The position numbers and the translations under genes are program-made. A stretch of 64,000 nucleotides of DNA from Brevundimonas sp. EYE_349 (GTDB lineage Bacteria > Pseudomonadota > Alphaproteobacteria > Caulobacterales > Caulobacteraceae), in assembly GCF_023147505.1 (NCBI RefSeq), contig NZ_JAHXPB010000001.1:186001-250000 (forward strand). Reading direction: 5' to 3'. Of the stretch, positions 7,920 to 19,022 are shown in pieces (the stretch's first letter is position 1; each line of letters starts with the position of its first letter). The notes under the pieces were generated by a model. That model was not told where the DNA came from. It worked only from the letters and a program-made list of their open reading frames with translations, and did not search any database.

Positions 7920-8831
7920 ATGTCCCTGCCCGGCGCGTTTTTGGCCGCCCTTCTCGTATCCGGCGCCCAGGCTCAGGATCCCGCGCCCACCGCCCCGCCT
8001 GTGGACCTGGAGGACATCACGGTCGAGGGGCGTTCGACGCGGCAGGCGGCGCAGCAGTTCGTCCAGCGCGTCGCCGCCGCGCCGGCCGGCGCCCGACTGG
8101 GACGGTGGAATACGCCCGTCTGTGTCAGCGTGGCCAATATGAAGGCGCCCTACGGCCAGATGCTGGCGGATCGGATCGGCGATATAGCCACAGAACTTGG
8201 CGTGAGCGTCGGCGCGCCGGGGTGTACGCCCAATGTGCTGGTGATCGCCGCCGACGATGGCCCGGCCGTCGCCTCCGCCTTGGTCGAAGGTTGGCGTCGT
8301 CGATTCCGGCCGCCGATCGACAACACCAACATGGGGCTTGCGGCGCTGGAACGGTTCAAGATCAGCGATGCGCCCGTGCGCTGGTGGCATATTTCATTGC
8401 CCGTATCCGCCGATACAGGACAACTGGCGGCTCGCGTCGCTGGAGAGGATCCGCCGACCATCGCCTCACGCAACCTCAGCCGGATGCGTTCGCCGCTTCG
8501 TTACGACCTCAGCTCGGCCACGGTCGTGATCGATATGGCCAAGGCGAGCGGCGTGATGTTGCCGGCGCTGTTGGATTACACCGCCATGGTGGTGCTGGCC
8601 CAGGTCGATCCGCGTTCGGATTATTCGGATCAGCCCACCATCCTGAACCTGTTCAATGCGCCGGAGGGTGTCACGGGGATGACGGACTGGGACCTCGCCT
8701 ATCTGCACGCCCTGTATGAAGCCGAACCGGATCGCGCGTCGGCCCGCGCCCAGGAGGCGGCGGTGTCCGACAGGTTGGAAGCCCGGCGTCGCCGGTCGGC
8801 CGGCGAGCCCGAAGAGTCACAGCCGCGCTGA
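7920..8831 (+). CDS. Hypothetical secreted protein
   Basis: A 303-residue protein with a signal peptide (MSLPGAFLAALLVSGAQAQ, cleavage near residue 18), a proline-rich linker, then a mixed alpha/beta domain (LEDITVEGRS, WNTPVCVSVANM, GCTPNVLVIAADD). The C-terminal part contains TILNLFNAPEGVTGMTDWDLAYLHALYEA and a highly charged tail; the first part of that block is the most family-like. I do not recognise a named domain. The two cysteines (in PVCVSV and GCTP) could form a periplasmic disulfide. It lies between tig and clpP, and probably has its own promoter because the tig terminator precedes it. Confidence 0.8.
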   Translation: MSLPGAFLAALLVSGAQAQDPAPTAPPVDLEDITVEGRSTRQAAQQFVQRVAAAPAGARLGRWNTPVCVSVANMKAPYGQMLADRIGDIATELGVSVGAPGCTPNVLVIAADDGPAVASALVEGWRRRFRPPIDNTNMGLAALERFKISDAPVRWWHISLPVSADTGQLAARVAGEDPPTIASRNLSRMRSPLRYDLSSATVVIDMAKASGVMLPALLDYTAMVVLAQVDPRSDYSDQPTILNLFNAPEGVTGMTDWDLAYLHALYEAEPDRASARAQEAAVSDRLEARRRRSAGEPEESQPR

Positions 8832-8927
8832 CCGGGCGCTTGCATACGCAGGCGTCGAACGCGATATGCTGAATGCAAAGCCGTCGCATCCACTGCGGCC
8901 GCAGTCCGTAAGACCAAAAAGGCATCC

Positions 8928-9575
8928 ATGCGCGATCCGATCGAACTGATGAATATGAACCTCGTGCCGATGGTGGTGGAGCAGTCCAGCCGGGGCGAGC
9001 GGTCCTTTGATATTTTCTCGCGTCTGCTGCGTGAGCGGATCATCTTCCTGACGGGGCCGTTCGAGGACGGCATGGCGTCGTTGATCTGCGCCCAACTGCT
9101 GTTCCTGGAATCGGAAAATCCGAAAAAGGAGATCAGCATGTACATCAACAGCCCCGGCGGTCAGGTGACCTCGGCGCTCGCGATCTACGACACCATGCAA
9201 TACATCAAATCGCCGGTCTCGACCGTGGTGATGGGCATGGCGGCCTCGGCCGGCTCCCTGATCCTGACGGCGGGCGCGGCGGGCCAGCGGATCGCCCTGC
9301 CGAACGCGCGGGTCATGGTGCACCAGCCGTCGGGCGGGTTCCGGGGCCAAGCGTCGGATATCGAACTGCACGCCGCCGACATCCGCTACACCAAGCGACG
9401 TCTGAACGAGATCTACGTCCACCACACCGGACGCACCTATGAGGAAGTCGAGAAGACGCTGGATCGCGACCACTTCATGTCGGCCGAGGAAGCCAAGGCC
9501 TGGGGCATCGTGGACCATGTCTATGATCGCCGCGAACAGGCCGACGCCGATGGCGTGAAGACGCCTGGCCACTGA
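8928..9575 (+). CDS. clpP: ATP-dependent Clp protease proteolytic subunit
   Basis: A 215-residue ClpP. The catalytic triad is visible with canonical spacing: Ser107 (GMAASAGS), His132 (MVHQPSGG) and Asp181 (TLDRD), i.e. 25 and 49 residues apart as in E. coli ClpP. Tetradecameric ClpP degrades substrates unfolded by ClpX or ClpA. In Caulobacter ClpXP is essential because it destroys CtrA and other cell-cycle regulators. In that genus clpP is a monocistronic, heat-shock-controlled gene; here too a terminator follows. Upstream, CTTGCA at 8837 with a GATAT-like element about 15-20 nt on is compatible with a heat-shock or housekeeping promoter but is not decisive. Confidence 0.98.
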   Translation: MRDPIELMNMNLVPMVVEQSSRGERSFDIFSRLLRERIIFLTGPFEDGMASLICAQLLFLESENPKKEISMYINSPGGQVTSALAIYDTMQYIKSPVSTVVMGMAASAGSLILTAGAAGQRIALPNARVMVHQPSGGFRGQASDIELHAADIRYTKRRLNEIYVHHTGRTYEEVEKTLDRDHFMSAEEAKAWGIVDHVYDRREQADADGVKTPGH

Positions 9576-9595
9576 TTCGACCGGATCGAAACCGG

Positions 9596-9627
9596 AAGGG
9601 CGCGCCCCTCGCGGCGCGCCCTTTTCA
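9596..9627 (+). terminator. Rho-independent terminator after clpP
   Basis: A perfect 11-bp GC-rich stem (9596-9606 with 9613-9623), a 6-nt loop and TTTTC-ATTT. It isolates clpP transcription from the next gene, whose ATG is only 20 nt further on. Confidence 0.85.
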
Positions 9628-9647
9628 TTTGTGCTATCGGAACCGTC

Positions 9648-9968
9648 ATGCAGTTCACGCGAGATCAGACCGGCCAGATCGAGGTCGATGGCGAGGCCTA
9701 TGTGTGGGAGCTGCGTCGCCAGCCCCGGCCCAAGGGCGGCAATGTCTGGGAGGGGATGGCCGTGTCGCTGCGTCACCTGGACTACAAGCGCGAGGCGATC
9801 GTCCAGTTTCCGCCGCCGCTGCGCCCCAACGGCCGCCCGGACGTCGAGAAGCAGCGCGTTAATGTCGATGCGGTGCGCACCGCCGTCGCCTCCATCATGG
9901 CGGCGGGTTGGGACCCGACGACGCGCGGCAAGCCCATGGTGTTCGACGTCGACGCCGACGGCAACTGA
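9648..9968 (+). CDS. Conserved hypothetical protein (106 aa)
   Basis: A small soluble protein of 106 residues, rich in Arg/Lys and beta-prone at the N-terminus (IEVDGEAYVWELRRQPRP). It then has the stretch GNVWEGMAVSLRHLDYKREAIVQFP and ends with WDPTTRGKPMVFDVDADGN. There are no signal peptide, cysteines or recognisable catalytic motifs. Codon usage matches its neighbours, and it is convergent with cicA 2 nt away. I do not recognise the family; no function can be assigned. Confidence 0.75.
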   Translation: MQFTRDQTGQIEVDGEAYVWELRRQPRPKGGNVWEGMAVSLRHLDYKREAIVQFPPPLRPNGRPDVEKQRVNVDAVRTAVASIMAAGWDPTTRGKPMVFDVDADGN

Positions 9969-9970
9969 GG

Positions 9971-10618
9971 TCAGGGCTTCTCGCGAAAGACGCGGAAGCC
10001 GGCCTCCTGGGCCATCGCCAGCATTTCGGCGTCGCCCGAGGTGTCGCCATAGGCGGCGACCAGCGTCATGGTGTCGCCATAGGCCGCCTTCAGCCGCCGC
10101 ACCTTCTCCGCGCCGCGACAGTTGGGGCCGGCGAAGTCGCCGGTGATCCGGTCGGCGGCGTCAAAGACGAACTCGGTCCCCAGCAGGGCCTCGGTGCCCA
10201 GGCGTTTCGCGAACGGGGCGACCGTGGTGACGGGCGAGGCGGTCACGATGACGCGGTGGGCGCCGCGCCGGCCCCAGTCGTCCCAGACCTTGAGCGCGTC
10301 AGGCCGCATGAAGCGGGGCCAGATCTGATCGGCGAACCGGGCGGCTTCTTCCTCCAGCGTGTGGCGGTCCACGCCGTGCAGAAACTCGCGCACCGAGGCC
10401 GCCTTGATCCGGCCCCGGTCTCTATCGCGGGCATAGGCGGCCAGGGCCGGCGCCAGCTTGACCAGACCCAGCGCCCAGCCGCCCGGTCCGACGCGCCAGC
10501 GCAGGAATTCGGTGAAACTGTCGCGAATCGTCAGCGTGCCGTCGAAATCGAAGGCCACGATCGGCTGGTCGGGACGAGGGGACTGGCGCTCCGCACCGCG
10601 AATTCCCATGTCAGACAT
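9971..10618 (-). CDS. cicA: HAD-superfamily phosphatase, CicA orthologue
   Basis: A 215-residue HAD-IB family phosphohydrolase. Motif I is FDFDGTLT with nucleophile and general acid Asp; motif II is VTAS; the region GPNCRGAEKVRRL supplies the motif III Lys; motif IV is YGDTSGDAEML. Its position between clpP and clpX in the opposite orientation exactly matches cicA of Caulobacter crescentus, a HAD phosphotransferase-superfamily protein whose dosage affects growth and cell shape. The physiological substrate is unknown. The start at 10618 (MSDMGIRG) is preferred to 10648; 10609 is an alternative. Confidence 0.88.
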   Translation of the reverse strand: MSDMGIRGAERQSPRPDQPIVAFDFDGTLTIRDSFTEFLRWRVGPGGWALGLVKLAPALAAYARDRDRGRIKAASVREFLHGVDRHTLEEEAARFADQIWPRFMRPDALKVWDDWGRRGAHRVIVTASPVTTVAPFAKRLGTEALLGTEFVFDAADRITGDFAGPNCRGAEKVRRLKAAYGDTMTLVAAYGDTSGDAEMLAMAQEAGFRVFREKP

Positions 10619-10812
10619 TCGCCTTGATCCCCGTCGACACTGATCCATCCACGCACTGCAACAATCCCCCGTCGCCTTCGGGGTTGTCGTGGAACGTGTG
10701 ATGGGTGATTGTCATTTTTTGAAGACCTTCGCGTCCAGAGTGCTGGAATCAACGTGAGGGAAGCGCGTTACGGGCCATTTCGGTCCGCACCGCGGGAGTG
10801 AGATAAGGGTCT

Positions 10813-12081
10813 ATGACCAAAGCAGCCGGCTCTGACGCCAAAAGCACCCTGTACTGCTCGTTCTGCGGAAAGAGCCAGCACGAGGTCCGCAAACTGATCG
10901 CGGGCCCGACCGTGTTCATTTGCGACGAGTGCGTCGAACTGTGCATGGACATCATCCGCGAAGAGCACAAGATCGGCTTCAAGAAGACGACCGATGGCGT
11001 GCCTTCGCCGAAGGAAATCCGCGACGTGCTGGATGACTATGTCATCGGCCAGGCCCACGCCAAGAAGGTGCTGTCGGTCGCGGTGCACAATCACTACAAG
11101 CGTCTGAACCACGCGACGAAGAACAACGACGTGGAACTGGCCAAGTCCAACATCATGCTGATCGGGCCGACCGGCTCGGGCAAGACGCTTCTGGCCCAGA
11201 CGCTGGCGCGCATCATCGACGTGCCCTTCACCATGGCCGACGCCACCACCCTGACTGAAGCCGGTTATGTGGGCGAGGATGTCGAGAACATCATCCTGAA
11301 ACTGCTTCAGGCGTCCGACTACAACGTCGAACGGGCGCAGCGCGGCATCGTCTATATCGACGAAATCGACAAGATTTCCCGCAAGTCCGACAATCCCTCG
11401 ATCACCCGCGACGTGTCGGGCGAGGGCGTGCAGCAGGCCCTGCTGAAGATCATGGAAGGCACTGTCGCCTCCGTGCCCCCGCAGGGCGGCCGCAAGCATC
11501 CGCAGCAAGAGTTCCTGCAGGTCGACACCGCCAACATCCTTTTCATCGTCGGCGGCGCCTTCGCCGGGCTGGAGAAGGTGATCTCGGCGCGCGGCGCGGG
11601 GGCCTCCATCGGGTTCGGCGCTCAGGTCAAGGAAATCGACGAACGCCGGACGGGCGACATCCTGAAGGGCGTCGAGCCGGATGACCTGATGCGTTTCGGC
11701 CTGATCCCGGAATTCATCGGCCGTCTGCCGGTTCTGGCGACGCTGGAGGACCTGGACGAAGCCGCTTTGGTCACCATCCTGACCGAGCCGAAGAACGCCC
11801 TGGTCAAACAGTACAAGCGTCTGTTCGAGATGGAGAATGTCGAACTGACCTTCACCGACGACGCCCTGACCGCCGTCGCCAAGAAGGCGATTACGCGCAA
11901 GACGGGCGCGCGCGGTCTGCGTTCGATCCTGGAAGGCATCCTGCTGGAGACCATGTTCGAACTGCCGACCTTCGAAGGCGTCGAGGAGGTGGTGGTCAAC
12001 GCCGAGGTCATCGACGGCAAGGCCCAGCCGCTGCTGATCTATTCGGAAGCGTCCAAGAAGAAGGCCGACGGCGCGGCCTGA
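10813..12081 (+). CDS. clpX: ClpX, AAA+ unfoldase of the ClpXP protease
   Basis: A 422-residue full-length ClpX. The N-terminal zinc-binding domain has Cys15, Cys18, Cys37 and Cys40 (CSFC...CDEC). Walker A is GPTGSGKT, the pore loop GYVGED, Walker B VYIDEID and the RKH loop GRKHPQQEF; an IGF-type loop (SIGFGA) contacts ClpP. It unfolds tagged or adaptor-delivered proteins and threads them into ClpP. The 194-nt gap to the divergent cicA start should hold its promoters. It contains an 8-bp hairpin (10661-10687) and a weak GGAAC-N17-CATT element, but I cannot pick a promoter with confidence. Confidence 0.98.
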   Translation: MTKAAGSDAKSTLYCSFCGKSQHEVRKLIAGPTVFICDECVELCMDIIREEHKIGFKKTTDGVPSPKEIRDVLDDYVIGQAHAKKVLSVAVHNHYKRLNHATKNNDVELAKSNIMLIGPTGSGKTLLAQTLARIIDVPFTMADATTLTEAGYVGEDVENIILKLLQASDYNVERAQRGIVYIDEIDKISRKSDNPSITRDVSGEGVQQALLKIMEGTVASVPPQGGRKHPQQEFLQVDTANILFIVGGAFAGLEKVISARGAGASIGFGAQVKEIDERRTGDILKGVEPDDLMRFGLIPEFIGRLPVLATLEDLDEAALVTILTEPKNALVKQYKRLFEMENVELTFTDDALTAVAKKAITRKTGARGLRSILEGILLETMFELPTFEGVEEVVVNAEVIDGKAQPLLIYSEASKKKADGAA

Positions 12082-12105
12082 TCGAGTCCGAAAACCGAAA
12101 TACGC

Positions 12106-12136
12106 AGGCCGGGGAGGGTGACCTCCTCGGCCTTTT
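12106..12136 (+). terminator. Rho-independent terminator after clpX
   Basis: A 12-bp stem (12106-12117 with 12122-12133, one G-T pair) closed by a GTGA tetraloop and followed by TTTTTCTT, 25 nt after the clpX stop. Confidence 0.85.
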
Positions 12137-12467
12137 TCTTGGGTTTATGGTCCAGGCGTCTCCGCTCCATGCAATGGGGGGCGCGCGCCTAGGGTGGCGG
12201 AATGTCATCCCAGCCAGCGCCGCGCTGCGCTTAACCCTCGATGCGAAAAGAGCGCGGCCGAAGACGCTCGTCTGGCCTTCCAGACGGCTTTGCGACCACG
12301 CAGATGTGGGCCGTTCGCCCGTCACGCTTGAACCGCGGGTCTTTCAAACCACATACTCATCCGAACGCCGTCGGAATCGACGGGTCGTCACGCGCTGTCC
12401 GGGCCTGTTGTCCGGGCGACCGTGGCGGCGGGCCGGAGATACGCAATGGCCCGGGAGTATGTGCATC
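12137..12467. other. Noncoding gap between clpX terminator and lon
   Basis: About 330 nt without a convincing gene. Open frames in both directions here lack a Shine-Dalgarno and have a codon pattern unlike the neighbours. The only element I can point to is the heat-shock-like promoter at 12327-12355. The unusually long leader to lon could be regulatory, but no clear riboswitch or large hairpin is visible. Confidence 0.5.
12327..12355 (+). promoter_or_regulatory. Candidate RpoH (heat-shock) promoter for lon
   Basis: CTTGAA (12327-12332), 16-nt spacer, CCACATA (12349-12355), similar to the RpoH pattern CTTGAA - CCCATNT. It lies about 110 nt before the lon ATG. lon is a classical heat-shock gene, which raises the prior. 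Confidence 0.4.
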
Positions 12468-14864
<2,397 letters not shown>

Positions 14865-14883
14865 CGCCGGGTTGAAGAGGAAG

Positions 14884-14919
14884 CGCCGCCGGTCAACACC
14901 CGGCGGCGTTTTCGTTTTT
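14884..14919 (+). terminator. Rho-independent terminator after lon
   Basis: A perfect 9-bp GC stem (14884-14892 with 14900-14908) followed by TTTTCGTTTTT. The last Ts are also the start of the HU promoter -35. Confidence 0.85.
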
Positions 14920-14946
14920 GACGCCACCGGCGATCTGGCCTTTAGT
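14918..14946 (+). promoter_or_regulatory. Housekeeping promoter for the HU gene
   Basis: TTGACG (14918-14923), exactly 17-nt spacer, TTTAGT (14941-14946). Predicted start near 14953, 14 nt before the ATG, with GGAGGG as Shine-Dalgarno in between. The -35 overlaps the T-tract of the lon terminator. Confidence 0.5.
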
Positions 14947-14966
14947 GATTCGGCTTGGAGGGCAGG

Positions 14967-15242
14967 ATGACCAAGGCAGAACTGATCGGCCGCATGGCCG
15001 CAGCGGCGAACATCAGCCGCGACCAGGCGAAATCGGCGCTGGAGGCCTTTACCGACGGCGTGGCCGAGGCTCTGACCAAGGGGCAGGACGTCAAGCTGAT
15101 CGGCTTCGGCAGCTTCGTCGCCGTGGATCGCAAGGCCGGCGTGGCCCGCAATCCCCAGACCGGCGCCGCCGTGGCCCGGCCAGCGTCCCGCACCGCGCGC
15201 TTTCGTCCAGGGGAAGGCTTGAAAAGCGCCTTGAACGGTTGA
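14967..15242 (+). CDS. hup: DNA-binding protein HU
   Basis: A 91-residue HU/IHF-family nucleoid protein. It has the N-terminal dimerisation helices (MTKAELIGRMAAAANISRDQAKSALEAF, landmark region), the GFGSFVAVDRKAGVARNPQTGA segment with the DNA-intercalating RNPQTG tip, and the C-terminal FRPGEGLKSALNG. The length and lack of insertions favour HU over IHF subunits. The clpX - lon - hup order is widely conserved. The start at 14967 has GGAGGG upstream. It binds and bends DNA without strong sequence specificity. Confidence 0.95.
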   Translation: MTKAELIGRMAAAANISRDQAKSALEAFTDGVAEALTKGQDVKLIGFGSFVAVDRKAGVARNPQTGAAVARPASRTARFRPGEGLKSALNG

Positions 15243-15275
15243 GGCGGGAAGGGCATAAGCCCGTCTCCGATTTGA

Positions 15276-15352
15276 GGGCGGCTAGCTCAGCTGGTCAGAG
15301 CATCTCGTTTACACCGAGAGGGTCGGCGGTTCGAACCCGTCGCCGCCTACCA
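15276..15352 (+). tRNA. tRNA-Val (anticodon TAC)
   Basis: A 77-nt cloverleaf. The acceptor stem GGGCGGC pairs with GCCGCCT (first pair G-T). The D arm starts TAGCTCAG, the anticodon loop is TTTACAC giving TAC, the T loop is TTCGAAC, and CCA is encoded at 15350-15352. It lies 33 nt after the HU stop and may be read through from that promoter. Confidence 0.95.
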
Positions 15353-15356
15353 TAAC

Positions 15357-15388
15357 AAAAGGCCGCCGGAGCGATCCGGCGGCCTTTT
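15357..15388. terminator. Bidirectional terminator between tRNA-Val and the autotransporter
   Basis: A perfect 14-bp inverted repeat (15357-15370 with 15375-15388) whose ends are AAAA and TTTT, with a GCGA loop. It can terminate tRNA-Val on the plus strand (TTTTGCATTTTT) and the autotransporter on the minus strand. Confidence 0.85.
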
Positions 15389-15411
15389 GCATTTTTGGCT
15401 CTCTCTTCAGA

Positions 15412-18400
15412 TCAGAAGCGGAAGCTGGCCCGCAGCAGCAGCGAATAGCGGACGTAGTCCTCCAGCAGTTCCGCGTCGCCCGTCAGCGACAGCATCCCCA
15501 GCTCGTTGCCGAAGTTCAGGCGGAAGCCCAGGATCGGTCCGCCGCCCTCGATGGCGTCCGGCGACAGGATGAAGTCCGGGCCGCCGCTGGCGAAGCGGGC
15601 GATGGTCTCGCCGGCGTCCACCGAGATGTTCTGGCGATAGCCGACGCGCAGTTCGGGGCGGATCCAGCCGTTGCGGCCGAAACCGTAGCCGATGTTCATC
15701 GCCGCCACGGCCGAGAAGATGTGGCTGTCGCGCGAATCGATGTCCAGATCGAAGCCGTCGCCCCCGCCGCTCTCGCTGCGGGCGCCTTCCGACAGGCGGA
15801 AATACTCGCCGTAGATTTCCGGCCGCACGTTCAGGCGGCCGAAGTTCCGCTCATAGCTGGCGCCGCCCGCGACGGCGGCGGTCCAGCCGTGCCAGTCGGA
15901 CTTGTTGTTCAGATAGACGCCGCTGGCGACCAGTGAGCGGTCTGCGTTGAAGCTGGCGTAGCCGCCGGCCGCGCGGGCCCAGGTCGTCCAGTACTGGCCC
16001 TGGGCGCGCCAGTAGAGACCCAGTTCCAAGAGGTTGGCGGACAGGACCTCTTCGGCTTCGGACTCGGGGTCCTTGATGTCCGAGGAGGTGAAGGCGGCAG
16101 AGATGCCGACCGCGCCGACGCTCGTGCCCTTTTCCACGCCGCCCGCCACGCCGAAACCCTCGGAGCGGAAGCCGTAGGAATCGGTCTTGTCCTTGTCGGC
16201 ATAGAAGTTGATCTCCTGCACCCAGGCGCTGGTCTCGCCCGGCGCGGCGACGGCGTTGCGGCCGGTCAGGGCGCGGGTCACGGCGTCGACGCCGGCCGAC
16301 AGCGACATCAGCGGACCGCCCGAGTGGTCGGGCAGCATCTGCTCATAGGCGTCGATGAAGCCGTCTCGGGTCGTCTGCGACAGGAACAGGTTGCGCACCG
16401 TCTCATTGGACCCCAGGGCCGCATAGACGGCGTCGTAGGCCGAGGCCTCGACCGGGATCAGACTGGCCTCGGCGGCCGTGCGGCGACGGGCGTCGACATA
16501 GACGGTGTTGGCGGCCTGATTGACCCCGGCCTCGACCACATAGAGGTAGGGCGAATTGTCGGTCAGCTGGCTTTGGTTGATCTGGCCGACGTTCAGCGAG
16601 CCGGCGGTGATGATGTTGAACCGCTCGGGCCCGTCCAGCAGGGATGAGAAGCGCACGCCCAGCTTGGACCCGGTGGCCAGGGTCGCATTGCCGCTGACGT
16701 TGAAGCCGCCGGCGCGGTCGTTGGCCGGGTCCAGATTGACCAGCAGCGACCCCTCGGCGCCCACGTTCAGGCTGGAGATGCCGACGGCGCCGGTCTGGGT
16801 CGCGTTCAGCGTCCCCTTGCCGATGTTGATGTCCAGCAGGTTGTCGCCGTTCTTGATCGCGCCGGTCACCACGGCGCCGCCGCTGATGTTCAGCTTGTCC
16901 GCCCCGGCGCCGAAGTCGATGTCGCCGTTGACGACGCCGTTCTCGATATTGAGCGTGTCGGCGCCCGAGCCCAGCTTGATCGCGCCGACGATGGCCGGTT
17001 CATTGGCGTCCGGCACGCCGTCCTTGTCGGTGTCGACCGCCGTGCTGCCGGCGGGAGCGGGAATGCCATACTGGCGCAGGGTGACGCCGCTGGTGTTGGC
17101 CGACAGGTCGATGGCGGTGACGGTTCCCGTCACCGGGTTGGTGTCGGCGGTGTTGGGGGTGAGCGAGCCGATGATGGAGCCGGCGTTGTTCAACTGGGTC
17201 AGAGCGCCCGACTGATCGCGGATGACCACGGCCGAACCCTGGTTGCCGCCGAAGGAGGCGACCAGATTGCCGGTGTTGGTCAGGGAGCCGACGTTGGCGC
17301 CCGCGCCGATCAGAATGCCCGTCGCACTCTGGGTCTCCTTGCCCGAGGCCACGGCCTGAATGGCGCCGGTGTTGACGATGGCGGGCGCGGTCACGCCCGA
17401 GCCGATCCACAGGCCGGTGGCGCTGGCGTCCACGGCGGTGGAGGACACGCCGCCCTCGTTGCGCACGCCGCCCGCGACATTGACCGCCTGGCCGCCCGTG
17501 ACGCCCAGCTGCACGGCGCGCGATTCGACGCCGGAATACAGGCCGGACGCCGTGATGGAGCCGCGATTGATCAGGCCATAGGCCGCATCGCCCGTTCCGA
17601 CGGCGCCCAGATTCACCGCCTGGGTGGTCGAACCCACCAGCAGGGCGGGCGCGCCGCCCAGCGAGGTGATCGAGGCGGTCGTCTCGCTGGCGTCGGGGAT
17701 GCCGTTGCCGTTGCGGTCGGGATCGTCGCGGTTCTTGATGCCGTCGCCGTCGTCGTCCTCGTCGCCGTTCTTGACGCCGTCGCCGTCGTCATCGCCCTCG
17801 ATGCCTGCGGCGGAATAGGCCAGCGCCTTGTCCAGCAGGACGCCGCCCGCCACGCTCGCGCCGATGCGCACCGCGGGTCCGCCCTGCAGCAGGTCGTCGG
17901 CGTCCAGTTCGTCCAGGAACAGGGTCGAGGCGTTGTCGAAGGCGCCCGTCGCCGGACGCGCCGGCGGCGGGGTGGTGTAGCGATAGCCGGTGGCGACGAC
18001 GGAGGAGTGGATCTTCACCGCCCCGCCCACATCGCCCTCGATCGACACGCCGGTCGCATTGGCCCCCAGGGCCGAGATCGAGCCGGACAGCTCGACATTG
18101 CCGGAGACCGGGCCGGTCGTGCGGATGCCGGCCGTATTGTCGCCGGTCACGCGGATCGTGCCCAGGCTTTGCAGCTTGCCGTTCAGGCCGGTCTCGACCG
18201 CCAGGCCGTAGGAGTTGTTGCCTTCGACCGTGATGGCGCCGGTGCTTTCGACCAGGACGTTGCCGGTGAAGGGCGCGGGGCCGACCACGCGCACGCCGTA
18301 GCGGCCGGTTCCGGTGGCGAAGGGACCGTCCAGGTCGCCGTCGCCGTCGACATCCTTCACGTCAGCCGCTTCCTGGGTGTCGTTGACGGTGATGGCGCCG

Positions 18401-18711
18401 CCGACGATGACCGATCCGGTGTTGCCGCCGTTGACCAGCAGGCCGGTCGAGCCGTCGGCCGACTTGTCCATGGTGATGGAGCTGCCGCTGTCCAGGTCGA
18501 CCGTGTGGTTGGAGTTCAGCGTCACGGCCGCGCCGGATGTCACCGCGACGCTGCCGCCGCTGGCCAGGCGAATATTGTCAGGGCCGGTCCCGGTCGCGTT
18601 GGACGTCTGGATCGGCGTGGTGCGGGCGTTTGAGATCACGATCTCGGCCTGAGAGCCGGTGGCGACCATCAAAGGGGCGATCGCCACGGCGCTCGCGAGC
18701 AGAATACGCAT
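15412..18711 (-). CDS. Large autotransporter (type V secreted) protein with calcium-type repeats
   Basis: A 1099-residue protein with a signal peptide (MRILLASAVAIAPLMVATGSQA). A long Gly/Ala/Thr/Val-rich passenger of repeated beta-strand motifs follows (GNVLVESTGAITVEGNNS, NTGAIQAVASG and similar), forming a presumed beta-helix. A C-terminal beta-barrel translocator of about 270 residues starts near ETSAWVQEINFYADKD and ends in the outer-membrane signature ...LLLRASFRF. Three stretches carry Asp-rich repeats of the thrombospondin type 3 kind (near residues 115, 305-340 and 560; e.g. DDDGDGVKNG, DTDKDGVPDAN), which elsewhere bind calcium. It is probably an adhesin or surface protein. There are no protease catalytic motifs. 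The start at 18711 is set by the signal peptide. Confidence 0.9.
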   Translation of the reverse strand: MRILLASAVAIAPLMVATGSQAEIVISNARTTPIQTSNATGTGPDNIRLASGGSVAVTSGAAVTLNSNHTVDLDSGSSITMDKSADGSTGLLVNGGNTGSVIVGGAITVNDTQEAADVKDVDGDGDLDGPFATGTGRYGVRVVGPAPFTGNVLVESTGAITVEGNNSYGLAVETGLNGKLQSLGTIRVTGDNTAGIRTTGPVSGNVELSGSISALGANATGVSIEGDVGGAVKIHSSVVATGYRYTTPPPARPATGAFDNASTLFLDELDADDLLQGGPAVRIGASVAGGVLLDKALAYSAAGIEGDDDGDGVKNGDEDDDGDGIKNRDDPDRNGNGIPDASETTASITSLGGAPALLVGSTTQAVNLGAVGTGDAAYGLINRGSITASGLYSGVESRAVQLGVTGGQAVNVAGGVRNEGGVSSTAVDASATGLWIGSGVTAPAIVNTGAIQAVASGKETQSATGILIGAGANVGSLTNTGNLVASFGGNQGSAVVIRDQSGALTQLNNAGSIIGSLTPNTADTNPVTGTVTAIDLSANTSGVTLRQYGIPAPAGSTAVDTDKDGVPDANEPAIVGAIKLGSGADTLNIENGVVNGDIDFGAGADKLNISGGAVVTGAIKNGDNLLDINIGKGTLNATQTGAVGISSLNVGAEGSLLVNLDPANDRAGGFNVSGNATLATGSKLGVRFSSLLDGPERFNIITAGSLNVGQINQSQLTDNSPYLYVVEAGVNQAANTVYVDARRRTAAEASLIPVEASAYDAVYAALGSNETVRNLFLSQTTRDGFIDAYEQMLPDHSGGPLMSLSAGVDAVTRALTGRNAVAAPGETSAWVQEINFYADKDKTDSYGFRSEGFGVAGGVEKGTSVGAVGISAAFTSSDIKDPESEAEEVLSANLLELGLYWRAQGQYWTTWARAAGGYASFNADRSLVASGVYLNNKSDWHGWTAAVAGGASYERNFGRLNVRPEIYGEYFRLSEGARSESGGGDGFDLDIDSRDSHIFSAVAAMNIGYGFGRNGWIRPELRVGYRQNISVDAGETIARFASGGPDFILSPDAIEGGGPILGFRLNFGNELGMLSLTGDAELLEDYVRYSLLLRASFRF

Positions 18712-19022
18712 TCGGTAGAAACCCCTGGTGGTCACGCACAACGGTACAGGCGACCCCTTAGCAGGGTCTGCGGCAGCCTTCCTCAAGTTTATCGAATTTG
18801 AGGCGAATACAAGGCCGCAACTGCCGGATCGTCGGCCTATGCCGTGACTGACGTTCTGACAAATCCAAGCTTTGCGGCGAATACGGAGCGATTTAGCGGG
18901 GCTGCTCTTGAGCTTTGCCACGGCCGGGTTTACGGGCGACGAAAGGCTTGGCGCCGCGTCGCGACGACGCATCCAACGAACCCCTTCGGCGTTCGACAGC
19001 CCCAGCCATACGAGAACGCCCC
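18712..19022. promoter_or_regulatory. Divergent intergenic region with an inverted repeat
   Basis: A 311-nt gap between the minus-strand autotransporter and the plus-strand glycosyltransferase; both promoters must be here. The one distinct element is CCTCAA-N11-TTGAGG at 18781-18803, a perfect 6-bp dyad over 23 nt, about 70 nt upstream of the autotransporter start. It has the size of a dimeric repressor or activator site. I cannot name the regulator and found no unambiguous -35/-10 pair. Confidence 0.4.

Noticed and set aside
10691..10716. GGAAC-N17-CATT before clpX as an EcfG promoter
   Set aside because: The -10 has a mismatch and clpX is not a typical EcfG target. A single such match in a 194-nt gap is plausible by chance.
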